Source: Bacteroidota bacterium (GTDB lineage Bacteria; Bacteroidota; Ignavibacteria; UBA10030; UBA8401). Taken from it: a DNA stretch of 37,027 nucleotides. Under the pieces are notes generated by a model, which did no database searches, had not been told where the DNA came from, and saw only the letters and a list, made by a program, of their open reading frames with translations. The stretch covers positions 1 through 37,027 of the forward strand of contig JAJYOI010000025.1 in NCBI GenBank assembly GCA_021796275.1, given 5' to 3'. Shown here one piece after another: positions 17,013 through 25,882 of this stretch (the first letter of the stretch is position 1; every line of letters starts with the position of its first letter). A program made the translations under genes and the position numbers.

Positions 17013-17481
17013 TTTTTCGGCGATTCTTTTGTATCAGAATCTTCTGGAATACTTCGAGTTTTCGCAGTCAGCAAGCGTCATAATTGGATCGCAACAAAAA
17101 TCCTTCCTGATTCAGATTATTTTCTCCCTTCAAAAATGAAAACTACAAAGCATGGCTATACAAATATCAAGAACCTTTTTTCATTTCGCAACATCCGCCG
17201 TCACAGACAGAACTTTCCGGCTAAGATTGGGGGTTAATACCGTAGCTTGTCGTTCCCTTATCGGATTTACATATCGTTGCTTCTCAATACGCCTGAATGT
17301 ATATTCACAGTACTTCATACAATCATCGTCTATTTCAGAAGAGCGCTGCCTATGGCGAGAAACAATTGCCGGTTTTACGTGCGGGGAATTTTCTTTGCGT
17401 CCGCACGTATGCAGTAGATTCCACGGTTGTGAAAAGAAATTTCCGGAAGCGGACAACATTCCGTACGCATGCACCAGTGTT

Positions 17482-18036
17482 GCCGACGGCGGCACCGGCT
17501 TGGGGCTTGCGGTCGTATTCGGCGTAGTGAAAAGCCACCGCGGATTTATTGATGTGGAAAGTGAAATCAGGCATGGCACAACTTTCCGTCTCTATTTCCC
17601 AATTCCTCCCGGATTCAAAGAAGAAGGTGCGATAACGATGCAAGAAGAAGAACAAACAAAAACCGGCAACGAACTTATTTTGCTTGTTGAAGATGAAGAA
17701 ATTCTCCGCGAACTGGTAAAGAGTTCTCTCGAAGAAAAAGGGTACCGTGTCATTGAAGCCGGTGATGGCACTGAAGCGGTCGAGACTTTCAGAGCGCGCA
17801 AAAACGAAATTGCACTTGTCCTGTGCGATATGGGATTGCCGAAGATCGGCGGCTGGGATGCTTTTCAAATGATGCGGCAGGTTAAACCGGACGTGAGCAT
17901 CATTTTCGCAAGCGGGTATCTCGATCCGGCATTGAAAGCAGAGATCATCAAAGATGGAGCGAAAGATTTTGTGCAGAAGCCGTACGAACCGGAAGCAATC
18001 GTGAAGCGCATCCGGGAAGTGATTGACGGGAAATAA
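17482..18036 (+). pseudogene. Remnant of a hybrid histidine kinase (end of HATPase domain plus receiver)
   Basis: The homologous part starts abruptly at the G2 box: GGTGLGLAVVFGVVKSHRGFIDVESE, then a complete receiver domain (LILLVEDEE..., acceptor Asp in LCDMGLPKIGGWD, QKPYEP). Both match the C-terminus of the neighbouring kinase (14340-17012). The frame is open upstream to 17152, but those codons encode no protein-like sequence and no HisKA or N-box. So the kinase half is lost. The receiver alone could be made from the ATG at 17638 (132 aa, AAGAAGG about 10 nt upstream), which would be a functional single-domain regulator. It is inverted relative to its paralogue. Confidence 0.65.
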
Positions 18037-18062
18037 AAACAGTCAGCTTTATTTTTAACTTT

Positions 18063-21000
18063 TTACTTCGCCGGTACTTCCCGCACCGATGCCGGACGAT
18101 CTTTGAACGGCATTCTCGCCGCCCACGCCACGCGTTTGAACAACGCCGGTATCTTTTCCCGCAGCGCATCAACATACGTGTACATCACCGGCACAAGCAC
18201 AAGCGTCAGCAATGTGGAACTTGTTAATCCGCCGATAACAACTATCGCCATGCTTTGACGAAACTCCGAACCAGCGCCGAGAGCAAGTGCAAGCGGCATC
18301 ATGCCGAAAATCATCGTTGAGGTTGTCATTACAATTGGACGAAGCCGCGTTTCGCCTGCTTGCAGCAACGCGTCACGCATCGCCAGTCCGCGCGCGCGAA
18401 GCGTGTTGGTGAAGTCAACAAGAAGAATAGCATTTTTTGTAACAAGCCCCATCAGCATGATAATGCCGATCATGCTGAACATGCTGAGCGTCGAATGTGA
18501 GAGTGCAAGACCAGTCAGCGCGCCGACCAATGCGACCGGCAGCGAGAACATAATCACAAATGGATGAATGTACGATTCGAATAAGCTAACCATGATCATA
18601 TACACAAAAAGAATGGCAAGGCTTAACGCAATCAACATATCGGAAAACATATCGCGCATGTTTTCGGCATCGCCGCCGTAAAACACCGTGACTCCTGAAG
18701 GCACGCCGAGTTGATTGATGCTCTTTTCCGCTGACGCCGTAACTTGTCCGAGCGGCACTGAGCCGGAAAGATTTGCGGCAACAGTAATAAGCCGCTCGCG
18801 GTCTTTACGCTGAATTTCCGACGGACCTTTTCCATAATAAATATTAGCAACCTGATCAAGCTGCACCGGCTGCCCGTAATGATTGATGAGCGTAATTTTT
18901 TTAACATCTTCCGCATTATTACGGTCAAGCTTATTAAGCACGACGCGCATGTCGTATTCCGTATCTCCTTCTTTGAACTTTGTCGCAACATCGCCTTCAA
19001 GCGCGGTGCGTACTGTCATGCCGACCTCGGCGAGCGACAATCCCATCTTTGCAGCCTTTTCGCGGTCAACTTCAATTTTCACTTCCGGTTTCCCTTCTTC
19101 CCACGAGCTTGTCACATCGGCAACGCCTTTGGTCTTGGCAACGACATCGGCAACTTTTTGTGAGAACGCAACGACTTGAGGAAGGTCGCTTCCTTTGATT
19201 TCAATTTGAACGGGTGCAACGTTTGCCGAGCCCCACATGCTGATGCTGTTGAAACTTGTTTTCAAACCGGGAATCGCCGCAGCTTCATTTTTGATCTGCA
19301 GCATGATGTCTTTCGTTGAGCGTTTTCTAAGCTTCTTATCAACGAGTTTCAGCTGCACTTGAGCAAGATTCGATTGGTCGGCATTTTTCCACTGGCTTTG
19401 TTGTTTGCCGATTGTCGAAAGATATTCTTTCACCTCCGGTATCGCCGCAATGATGCTCTCAACTTTGCGCACTGCTTCATCCGTTTTTTGCATAGTCGTG
19501 CCGAGCGGCATATCGAGATTCACCGCAAATTCGCCGCGGTCAACATCTGTCATAAATTCGCTGCCAATGAAACCAAGAGGTATAAGCGCAATACTTGCAA
19601 TCAGCAAACCTCCGCTGATCGCAAGAATTGTTTTGCGATGATTGAGCGCCCACGAAAGCGCGTGACGGTATTGCACGCCAAGTTTATTCTGCCATGCTTC
19701 GAAACCGTAAACAATTCTGCCTGTCCATGAATTGCGGGCATGTTCGACAATGCGCATCCATTTCGATGCGAGCATCGGAGTCAACGTGAAAGAAACAAGC
19801 AGCGAGAGCAATGTCGAGATCACGATGGTGATGCCGAACTCACTGAAAATTTTTCCCACCATACCGCCGACAAGTGAAATAGGAAGAAAGACGACAACAT
19901 CTACTAAAGTGATAGCGATGGCGGCAAATCCGATTTCACTGCGGCCATGGACTGCTGCATCGGTCGGATTTTCGCCGTTTTCCTGATGGCGGTGAATATT
20001 TTCCAGCACGACAATCGAATCGTCAACAAGAATTCCTATCACAAGCGCCAGTGCCATGAGCGAGACAAGGTTCAGCGTGAAGTTGAACAAATACATAAAA
20101 AAGAATGTCGAGATCAAAGATGTTGGAATTGATAACAAAACAATAAGCGAATTGCGCAAGCTGTGGAGAAAAAGAAACAGCACCGCGGCAACCATCAGGA
20201 TTGCAAGCAGCAAATCGCGCCGAACATCTGTAAGAGAGTGGCGGGTAAATTCCGTGATGTCTTGCGCCACTGTGAATTTAATCCGGTTTTGGTAGTCGTG
20301 CTCAAGTTTACTCATTTCTTCACGGATGCGTTCGCTTGTCTTAACCGAATTAGCATCCGATTGTTTCTGAATTGCAAGTGCAATTGAATTTACACCATTG
20401 AGCCTGCTGAGCGTAAAATTTTCTTTGTATGTATCCTTCACATCGGCGATGTCGCGTATATACACGGTGCCGGCAGGCGTTGAAGCAACCGCAACATTTT
20501 TAACGTCGTCAACGCTCTGAAATTTTCCGGCGAGGCGAACGATATACTGGTTCAACGATTCGTCAATTTTGCCTGTGGGGAAGTCAAGATTTTCTCTTTG
20601 CAGCGCCTGCGAGACCTGAAGAATAGAAATTCCGTACGACCGCAATTTATCGTTATCAACTTCGACGCGAATTTCTCGTTCCTGCCCGCCAACAATTGTT
20701 ACGGCTGAAACGCCCTCTACCTGTTCCAGCGCAGGCTTCACTCTATCTTTGGTGAATTGATAGAGCTCGCGGCCCTTCATATCTCCGGTAAGCGAAACAC
20801 GGAGAATCGGAAACGCATTCATATCCGATTTTGAAATCTTCGGCGGGTCGATTTCTTTCGGCAGCGTGGCACGAATCTGTTCAACATGCCGCTGCACTTC
20901 ATTCGTCATCTGATCCACGTCTGCAGAAAATGAAAACTGCGCGATGATGACCGAAACGCCTTCATACGAATATGAACGGACATTATCCAGTTTTTCAACG

Positions 21001-21218
21001 CCACTGATTGCTTCTTCAAGCGGTTCCGAAACAAGCGACTCGACTTCTTTCGGACCGGCACCGGGGTACACCGTCACAACGGAGACGATCGGCCAATCCA
21101 TTTTCGGAAGAAGGTCAACGCCCATGCGTGAATAGCCGAAGATACCGAGCACTGCGAGCGCCACAAAGATCATCGTCATAAACGCGGGGCGCTTTATTGC
21201 TAATTCAGTAAGTTTCAT
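18063..21218 (-). CDS. RND efflux pump, hydrophobe/amphiphile (AcrB-like) family
   Basis: 1051 aa, the normal length. It has the N-terminal segment LAIKRPAFMTMIFVALAVLG, repeated halves with 12 membrane helices, the TM4 acidic pair in LALVIGILVDDSIVVLENI that carries protons, and the matching second half (ALTGLALSHSTLSMFSMIGIIMLMGLVTKNAILLVDF). VDD with a downstream ENI fits HAE-1/AcrB rather than CusA heavy-metal pumps. It works with the adaptor (21328) and the TolC-like channel (22464) upstream in one operon with a TetR regulator. Substrates cannot be read from the sequence. A REP-like element lies in the short gap before it. Confidence 0.95.
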   Translation of the reverse strand: MKLTELAIKRPAFMTMIFVALAVLGIFGYSRMGVDLLPKMDWPIVSVVTVYPGAGPKEVESLVSEPLEEAISGVEKLDNVRSYSYEGVSVIIAQFSFSADVDQMTNEVQRHVEQIRATLPKEIDPPKISKSDMNAFPILRVSLTGDMKGRELYQFTKDRVKPALEQVEGVSAVTIVGGQEREIRVEVDNDKLRSYGISILQVSQALQRENLDFPTGKIDESLNQYIVRLAGKFQSVDDVKNVAVASTPAGTVYIRDIADVKDTYKENFTLSRLNGVNSIALAIQKQSDANSVKTSERIREEMSKLEHDYQNRIKFTVAQDITEFTRHSLTDVRRDLLLAILMVAAVLFLFLHSLRNSLIVLLSIPTSLISTFFFMYLFNFTLNLVSLMALALVIGILVDDSIVVLENIHRHQENGENPTDAAVHGRSEIGFAAIAITLVDVVVFLPISLVGGMVGKIFSEFGITIVISTLLSLLVSFTLTPMLASKWMRIVEHARNSWTGRIVYGFEAWQNKLGVQYRHALSWALNHRKTILAISGGLLIASIALIPLGFIGSEFMTDVDRGEFAVNLDMPLGTTMQKTDEAVRKVESIIAAIPEVKEYLSTIGKQQSQWKNADQSNLAQVQLKLVDKKLRKRSTKDIMLQIKNEAAAIPGLKTSFNSISMWGSANVAPVQIEIKGSDLPQVVAFSQKVADVVAKTKGVADVTSSWEEGKPEVKIEVDREKAAKMGLSLAEVGMTVRTALEGDVATKFKEGDTEYDMRVVLNKLDRNNAEDVKKITLINHYGQPVQLDQVANIYYGKGPSEIQRKDRERLITVAANLSGSVPLGQVTASAEKSINQLGVPSGVTVFYGGDAENMRDMFSDMLIALSLAILFVYMIMVSLFESYIHPFVIMFSLPVALVGALTGLALSHSTLSMFSMIGIIMLMGLVTKNAILLVDFTNTLRARGLAMRDALLQAGETRLRPIVMTTSTMIFGMMPLALALGAGSEFRQSMAIVVIGGLTSSTLLTLVLVPVMYTYVDALREKIPALFKRVAWAARMPFKDRPASVREVPAK

Positions 21219-21260
21219 TTGTGATAACCTGTGGAAAGTATTTTAAATCCTTGGAATTGT

Positions 21261-21319
21261 TTTTTCACCGCTAAGACGCAATGGCGCAAAGAATTATTTC
21301 GGGAAAAAACGTCTTTGCG
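21261..21319. repeat. REP-like palindromic element between adaptor and pump genes
   Basis: TTCACCGCTAAGACGCAATG with the following GCGCAAAG repeats the element found at 5688-5707 in the thr operon. CGCAAAG (21285-21291) can pair with CTTTGCG (21313-21319). It falls in the 110-nt gap of the efflux operon and could change mRNA stability between adaptor and pump. Confidence 0.6.
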
Positions 21320-21327
21320 ACTCAACG

Positions 21328-22425
21328 TTATTTGTATTGAACCGCTGTTCCGTCTTTCAATTCTTTTTGTCCGAACGAAACCACAAGCTCGCCTTTCTTC
21401 ACGCCATCCACCACTTGATAGACACTGCCGGAGCGAATGCCCAGCTTTACGGTTCGAAGCCGCGCGATATTATTTTCCACAACAAATATCTGCGGGTTTG
21501 CTTCATCGCTTACAAGAGATTCTTTGGAAATTGTAATCGCATCGGCAATATGTTTCGTGTGAATATCTACGCGTGCAAACATACCGACTTTCAAGACGCT
21601 TGTATTTTTATTTTCGACAATGACTTCAACGGGATAAGAATGTCCCGTCGGTGATTCACTTTTTTCACCAACAGAATAGACAACACCGTTAAATTCATAT
21701 CCGGGCGCAGCATCAACGCGAAGCACGGCGGGCTGCTTTAGCTGAATTTTCACAATATCTTCTTCGGGAATGCTCAGCTTCACCTTCAGATTGCTGATGT
21801 CAACAATGTTTGCAATTTCACGTCCCAGAGTAACAATTTCGCCGACTTCGATTTTCTTCGACGCAACATAACCGTTGATTGGCGACTTTATTTTTGTATC
21901 ATTGAATTGCCGCTGGGCATATTTCAAAGCGACCTGAGCCGATTTATACTGTGCTTCGGCGGAACGGGCGGCTAAGCGGTTGCCTTCAACTTCCACGTCT
22001 GCAACATCGCCGGTCTTGAATAATTTCTCCGCGCGTTCGAAATCTTTCTGCGCTTTATTGTAATTCGTTTCAGCGGTGAGAAGCTGTGCTTCTGCCTGCT
22101 CAACGGCGATTTTTTTCAGTTCATCATCAACCTGGACAAGAACCTGTCCGGTTTTCACGTGGTCGCCGGTTTTCACAAACACTTTCGTCACACGTCCTTG
22201 TGTTTCGGAACTGACCATGACATCCTTCATCGCAGAAATTGTTCCCACCGAAGAAATAATTTCTGTAACAGTTGCAGTTACTGCCGGACGCACTTCGACG
22301 GCGACCGGCGTTGATGCGGCGCTTGCCGCATTTACTTGGCTGCGATTCGTATCTGTGCCTGTGATGAGAAGAAGAGCGACAACTGCACACAATGCTATGG
22401 CGGCGATAATAATTTTCTTTTTCAT
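21328..22425 (-). CDS. RND efflux periplasmic adaptor (membrane fusion protein)
   Basis: 365 aa. The N-terminus (MKKKIIIAAIALCAVVALLLITG) is a signal or anchor. Then follow the split biotinyl-lipoyl domain (GRVTKVFVKTGDHVKTGQVLVQVDD ... SPINGYVASKKIEVGEIVTLG), a helical hairpin between the halves, and beta-barrel and membrane-proximal domains. It bridges the RND pump and the outer-membrane channel. The ATG at 22425 is preceded by AAGGA at 7 nt. Order in the operon is channel, adaptor, pump. Confidence 0.93.
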   Translation of the reverse strand: MKKKIIIAAIALCAVVALLLITGTDTNRSQVNAASAASTPVAVEVRPAVTATVTEIISSVGTISAMKDVMVSSETQGRVTKVFVKTGDHVKTGQVLVQVDDELKKIAVEQAEAQLLTAETNYNKAQKDFERAEKLFKTGDVADVEVEGNRLAARSAEAQYKSAQVALKYAQRQFNDTKIKSPINGYVASKKIEVGEIVTLGREIANIVDISNLKVKLSIPEEDIVKIQLKQPAVLRVDAAPGYEFNGVVYSVGEKSESPTGHSYPVEVIVENKNTSVLKVGMFARVDIHTKHIADAITISKESLVSDEANPQIFVVENNIARLRTVKLGIRSGSVYQVVDGVKKGELVVSFGQKELKDGTAVQYK

Positions 22426-22463
22426 GGAATATTCCTTTGAGATTAATTCAGATGTGCAGCGAC

Positions 22464-23870
22464 TTATTGTGAAATGCGCCCGAGAGCGCGGGCGAGCTGA
22501 ACATCGGCGATGTAGTAATCGTACAATGCTGTGATGTAATTTGTTTTTGCTGATGTGTATGCGGTTTGAACATCAATCACATCAATGTTCGATGCACCGC
22601 CTGTTTCGTAGCGGCGCGTAACTGCATGAAGCACATCCTCGGCTTCCTGCAATCCCTTGCGCGCTGTCTCAATGCGCTGCTCTGAGGCATGGAGTGTCAA
22701 CTGCGCATTAGTCGCTTGCAAGAGCATGCTGCTTTTGAAACTTGCAATTTGTTCCTGTGTCTTTTCATAATCGGCTTTGGCTTTTTCAAGACTGGTGTAA
22801 TCGCCAAAGCTGTTAAAAACGGGAAGGCTGACGGAAAACGACAACGCCCATGGCCGAATGCCATCCAACGCCAGCGTATTGTTTTGCTCCCAGCCGTATT
22901 GAAATGCAAGATTCACGCGCGGCTGGAAATTGATCCACGATTTATCAATGTTCACCGACGCCAGACGCAGATTTGCATCCATCATTTTGAATGACGGCGT
23001 AACTGAAAGCTGGTCAAACGTAATTCGGTCTGGCACTGGTTCTTGTTGAAACAATGCATGCGCTGCAAGCGATGAAGAAGATGTTTTTCCCGCAGCAGAG
23101 TCCGGTGCTGCAATGGTCTGAAAAATAAATTCTGTATGCGGGTCAATGCCCATTGCATCGTTCAACTGTAGTTTTGCCATTGCAAGAAAGTTTTCTGCGG
23201 AAATAATATTGCCTTCATCCGATGCAAGCTGAACCTGCCAGCGAAGCACATCTGTTTCCGTGCGTGAGCCGAGAGCGGCGCGGCGCCTCGTCGTTTCGAG
23301 GTAACGCTGTGTGCGTTCTGCCGATTCTTTTGCCAGAGCGACAAGCTCCTGCGCTTTGAGCACTGTGAAATACACAATCTTTACACGCGCGATGACATCC
23401 TGCCGCGTATCCTCAAGCGAGTATTCTGTTTTTTCTTCTGTCACATCGGCGGCTTTGTAACCGACAAGCTCTGCTCCTCCGTTATAAATCGGTTGAACCA
23501 CCGTGACGTTTGTCGCGTATGTGTTGTGGTACGCAAACGGCTTGATGTTTGCCAAATACTGCGGCGGGATCCCAAACTGACTCGCCGCCGCTTCGATAAA
23601 AACAACTGCGGCGTTCGCCCGCGCTTCGGTCTCCGCGTCAATTTGCGTTACGCTTGACGAGACGCCAACCTTCGGGAAAAAATTTGTTACAGCATTCAAC
23701 TTTCCCCATTTTGCCGATTCCAAATCCTGAAACGCGCCGCGCAAGGAATGATTATATTGAAGCGCAATATCTACGGCTTTGTCCATTGTGAGTAATTCTC
23801 CGGAATCTTTTGCCTGCGCATAGCCAGAAGAAGAAATTCCAAAAAGCAACAGTGCAATATATGTTCTCAT
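22464..23870 (-). CDS. TolC-family outer membrane efflux channel
   Basis: 468 aa. A signal peptide (MRTYIALLLFGISSSGYAQA) precedes a protein of long amphipathic helices with two OEP repeats: the first contains LLTMDKAVDIALQYNHSL and the second LASVNIDKSWINFQPRVNLAFQYGW. Both repeats have the N-terminal 'A-L-x-x-N' style start and long heptad regions. It forms the outer-membrane exit duct for the adaptor and pump encoded downstream. The 144-nt gap to the TetR gene contains a palindromic element, so the three structural genes may be read through from the TetR promoter or have a weak promoter of their own. Confidence 0.93.
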   Translation of the reverse strand: MRTYIALLLFGISSSGYAQAKDSGELLTMDKAVDIALQYNHSLRGAFQDLESAKWGKLNAVTNFFPKVGVSSSVTQIDAETEARANAAVVFIEAAASQFGIPPQYLANIKPFAYHNTYATNVTVVQPIYNGGAELVGYKAADVTEEKTEYSLEDTRQDVIARVKIVYFTVLKAQELVALAKESAERTQRYLETTRRRAALGSRTETDVLRWQVQLASDEGNIISAENFLAMAKLQLNDAMGIDPHTEFIFQTIAAPDSAAGKTSSSSLAAHALFQQEPVPDRITFDQLSVTPSFKMMDANLRLASVNIDKSWINFQPRVNLAFQYGWEQNNTLALDGIRPWALSFSVSLPVFNSFGDYTSLEKAKADYEKTQEQIASFKSSMLLQATNAQLTLHASEQRIETARKGLQEAEDVLHAVTRRYETGGASNIDVIDVQTAYTSAKTNYITALYDYYIADVQLARALGRISQ

Positions 23871-23909
23871 AAAAAATTTTTCTCAAAAAAAAATTTTAAC
23901 TACGAAATT

Positions 23910-23990
23910 GTCATTCCCGCGAAAGCGGGAATCCATTTTTCGACGGAATTTCTGCCAATAGATTCCCGATAAAAAATGTTTGGGAATGAC
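23910..23990. repeat. 81-bp palindromic intergenic element between tetR and tolC genes
   Basis: The ends are inverted: GTCATTCCC (23910-23918) and GGGAATGAC (23982-23990). Inside is a perfect 8-bp hairpin ATTCCCGC-GAAA-GCGGGAAT (23913-23932). This resembles widespread mobile intergenic palindromes of the GTCATTCCCGC type. It sits where the promoter of the efflux genes might be. Confidence 0.6.
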
Positions 23991-24013
23991 GTTTTTTGCG
24001 CAGCATCAGCTGC

Positions 24014-24685
24014 TCAGATGACAATTGAGTGGTATTCCAGTTTTCCTTTGTCGGTCATCATTGCTTCAAGAAGAAGCGAATTAGAAAGGCGAAGCGTTTC
24101 TTCCAGGTTCACACCCATTTGCTCCTGCCAGTAATTATCATTGCGATCTATTTGCTGCATTAACGCGGTTGAGCTCGACCATAAAATAACGGCGGCTTGT
24201 ACCGGCTTGATATTTTTTTGAAGATAGCCTTCATCAATCGCGCGCTGAATCAGATCAATCACAAGTTTCCAAATGCGGCGATCCTGTTCAAGGCAGACCT
24301 GAAGAACTTCCTGCGATACTTGCTTATGAAGCTGCGGGTTGTCCCGGAAGTAAAGCATTCTAAAATACTGGCGGTTCTTTTGGAAGAACTCGAAATACGA
24401 GTCGCCCAAATTGGAAATGAGTTTCAGTACCGGTTCATTTGTCGCAGTGGCTTTCTCAAAAAACTCGTACATTATTTCGGCTCCCCGCATGATGACCGAG
24501 AGATAAAGGTCTTCCTTGCTTTTGTAATAGAGATACAAGGTCCCTTTGCTTAATTCCGCCGCTTCTGCAATTTCATCCATTGTTGCAAGTTGCAAGCCCT
24601 TCTCGAAAAAAACCTTTTGTGCGGCTGCAATAATCTCTTCACGACGCTGTTCTTTCTCTCTCTCTTTTCTTTCAGTAATGCCCAT
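24014..24685 (-). CDS. TetR/AcrR-family transcriptional regulator
   Basis: 223 aa from the ATG at 24685, which has GGAG 5 nt upstream (an upstream in-frame ATG at 24703 is less well placed). The N-terminal helix-turn-helix is typical: REEIIAAAQKVFFEKGLQLATMDEIAEAAELSKGTLYLYYKSKEDLY. The C-terminal ligand-binding domain shows no metal or named-drug signature. It heads the efflux operon, so it probably represses these genes and itself. Three ATTGACT repeats between its promoter and start may be the operator. Confidence 0.92.
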   Translation of the reverse strand: MGITERKEREKEQRREEIIAAAQKVFFEKGLQLATMDEIAEAAELSKGTLYLYYKSKEDLYLSVIMRGAEIMYEFFEKATATNEPVLKLISNLGDSYFEFFQKNRQYFRMLYFRDNPQLHKQVSQEVLQVCLEQDRRIWKLVIDLIQRAIDEGYLQKNIKPVQAAVILWSSSTALMQQIDRNDNYWQEQMGVNLEETLRLSNSLLLEAMMTDKGKLEYHSIVI

Positions 24686-24729
24686 ATTGACTCCAATTAA
24701 CATATTGACTACCGGTTATTTAATTGACT
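24686..24729. promoter_or_regulatory. Triple ATTGACT direct repeat, possible operator
   Basis: ATTGACT occurs at 24686-24692, 24704-24710 and 24723-24729, with starts 18 and 19 nt apart, close to two helical turns. They lie between the TetR gene promoter and its start codon. TetR proteins usually bind palindromes, so direct repeats are atypical; a role as operator is only inferred from position. Confidence 0.4.
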
Positions 24730-24731
24730 AA

Positions 24732-24760
24732 AATATAGCCTATAATTCTTTCTTTGTCAA
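24732..24760 (-). promoter_or_regulatory. Sigma-70-like promoter of the TetR/efflux operon
   Basis: On the minus strand TTGACA (24755-24760) and TATATT (24732-24737) are separated by exactly 17 nt, 47 nt before the start at 24685. This matches the classical sigma-70 consensus very closely and differs from the -7/-33 promoters of Bacteroides-type bacteria. Confidence 0.75.
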
Positions 24761-24886
24761 GACGCGTCAAAAAAAATATACCTTAGTTGATTAACTGACT
24801 TGCGGTCATATTACGAAGAAGAATTACCCAAAGTTTCACTACTTTTGAAAATTTTTATTGTGGGAAGTGTACTAACTTGCAGTTTT

Positions 24887-25549
24887 TCACTTCTCGAGCA
24901 TCAACTCAAATCCAATGGGACTTTCCTGAATGCCGGATTTTCTGAAATTTGTTTTCGCAATGAACTCCTTGAACTGTTCCTTCGTATAGGCGCGGTGCCG
25001 CAGAAAATATTTGAACATGAATTTCATATAGAGTGCAGCCGTGGATTTCATCTTCATTTGATTCTCGACATAGTTGTTAATCGCTTCATTTGAAAGATTA
25101 TGCTTCATATCCACGATCCAGGCACGGCCGTTTGGCTTCAAAACTCTGTTCATCTCGTTCAAAGCGTCAACCGGCTCTTTGAAATTTTTGAATGCCGACG
25201 TGCACATGATGAAATCGAACACTGCATTTTCAAACCGCATCGAAGAAACATTGCCTTGGCGAAAATCAATTTCTACGCCGGCATCTTTCGCATTCTGTTG
25301 TGCGAGGGAAACGAACGTCGCACTGATGTCGAGTCCGATGATTGAACATCGCCTGAGCTTCGCAAGCTCAATGGAGAGATAGCCTGGACCCGGCGCAATT
25401 TCGAGAACCGTATCGCCGTTGTTAATTTCCCGCGCGATTTGCTTCGCCCATTCTTTATATTGCTCGGCACTGTAGCGCCGTGCATTTTTATCATAGGAAC
25501 GGGCAACAAACCCTTCCATTCCAATTCCTTTATATCCTTTCATTGCCAT
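24887..25549 (-). CDS. SAM-dependent class I methyltransferase
   Basis: 220 aa. The SAM-binding motif I is VLEIAPGPGYLSIEL (about residues 48-62), followed by the acidic residue of motif II in IIGLDIS. DFIMCTSAFKNFKEPVDALNEMNRVLKPNGRAWIVDM covers motifs III-VI. This Methyltransf_11/UbiE-like pattern does not fix the substrate. A strong ribosome site, AAGGAG, stands 7 nt before the ATG at 25549. It is 57 nt downstream of the polymer-forming gene and may belong to that operon. Confidence 0.85.
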   Translation of the reverse strand: MAMKGYKGIGMEGFVARSYDKNARRYSAEQYKEWAKQIAREINNGDTVLEIAPGPGYLSIELAKLRRCSIIGLDISATFVSLAQQNAKDAGVEIDFRQGNVSSMRFENAVFDFIMCTSAFKNFKEPVDALNEMNRVLKPNGRAWIVDMKHNLSNEAINNYVENQMKMKSTAALYMKFMFKYFLRHRAYTKEQFKEFIAKTNFRKSGIQESPIGFELMLEK

Positions 25550-25606
25550 GATAAAACTCCTTTGCTCGAAAGTTATTGCTCGAAAAGTTTTTTCACACTA
25601 ATACTC

Positions 25607-25882
25607 TCACCGGACTTTTTTGCTTTCCCTCACTTTCGATTTATCCGATTGTTCGAAGGTTGATTTATATTCAACAACACCGATATCGCAGCCTTCTCCT
25701 ATTATAACATTGTTGCCGCACACGGCTTTTGCTTTTGTGTGCTCAAGGTAAATATCGTCTCCTTCAATGGTTTCTGTAGAAAGCTTCACCACGTCGAGAT
25801 CGAGCGAAAGGAGAAGCGATTTGATCAGCTTTCCAAGTTTAAATCCGGTTCCTTTTCTCACCGTGATTCTTTCGCGCGGCAA
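25607..25882 (-). CDS. C-terminal part of a split YhbE/YhbF-like polymer-forming protein
   Basis: This 91-codon frame (TTG at 25882; no ribosome site) starts as RITVRKGTGFKLGKL... and looks like the natural continuation of the gene read from 26337. The change is a -1 step: the upstream frame ends in GPCRAKESR at 25858, while this frame reads RITVRKG across the same bases near 25870. Gain of one base or loss of two would join them into one protein of about 240 aa. The segment holds repeated short strands (DIYLEHTKAKAVCGNNVIIGEGCDIGVVEYKS) as in right-handed beta-helix proteins. It is probably untranslated unless ribosomes shift frame or the indel is an assembly error. Confidence 0.55.
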   Translation of the reverse strand: MPRERITVRKGTGFKLGKLIKSLLLSLDLDVVKLSTETIEGDDIYLEHTKAKAVCGNNVIIGEGCDIGVVEYKSTFEQSDKSKVRESKKVR

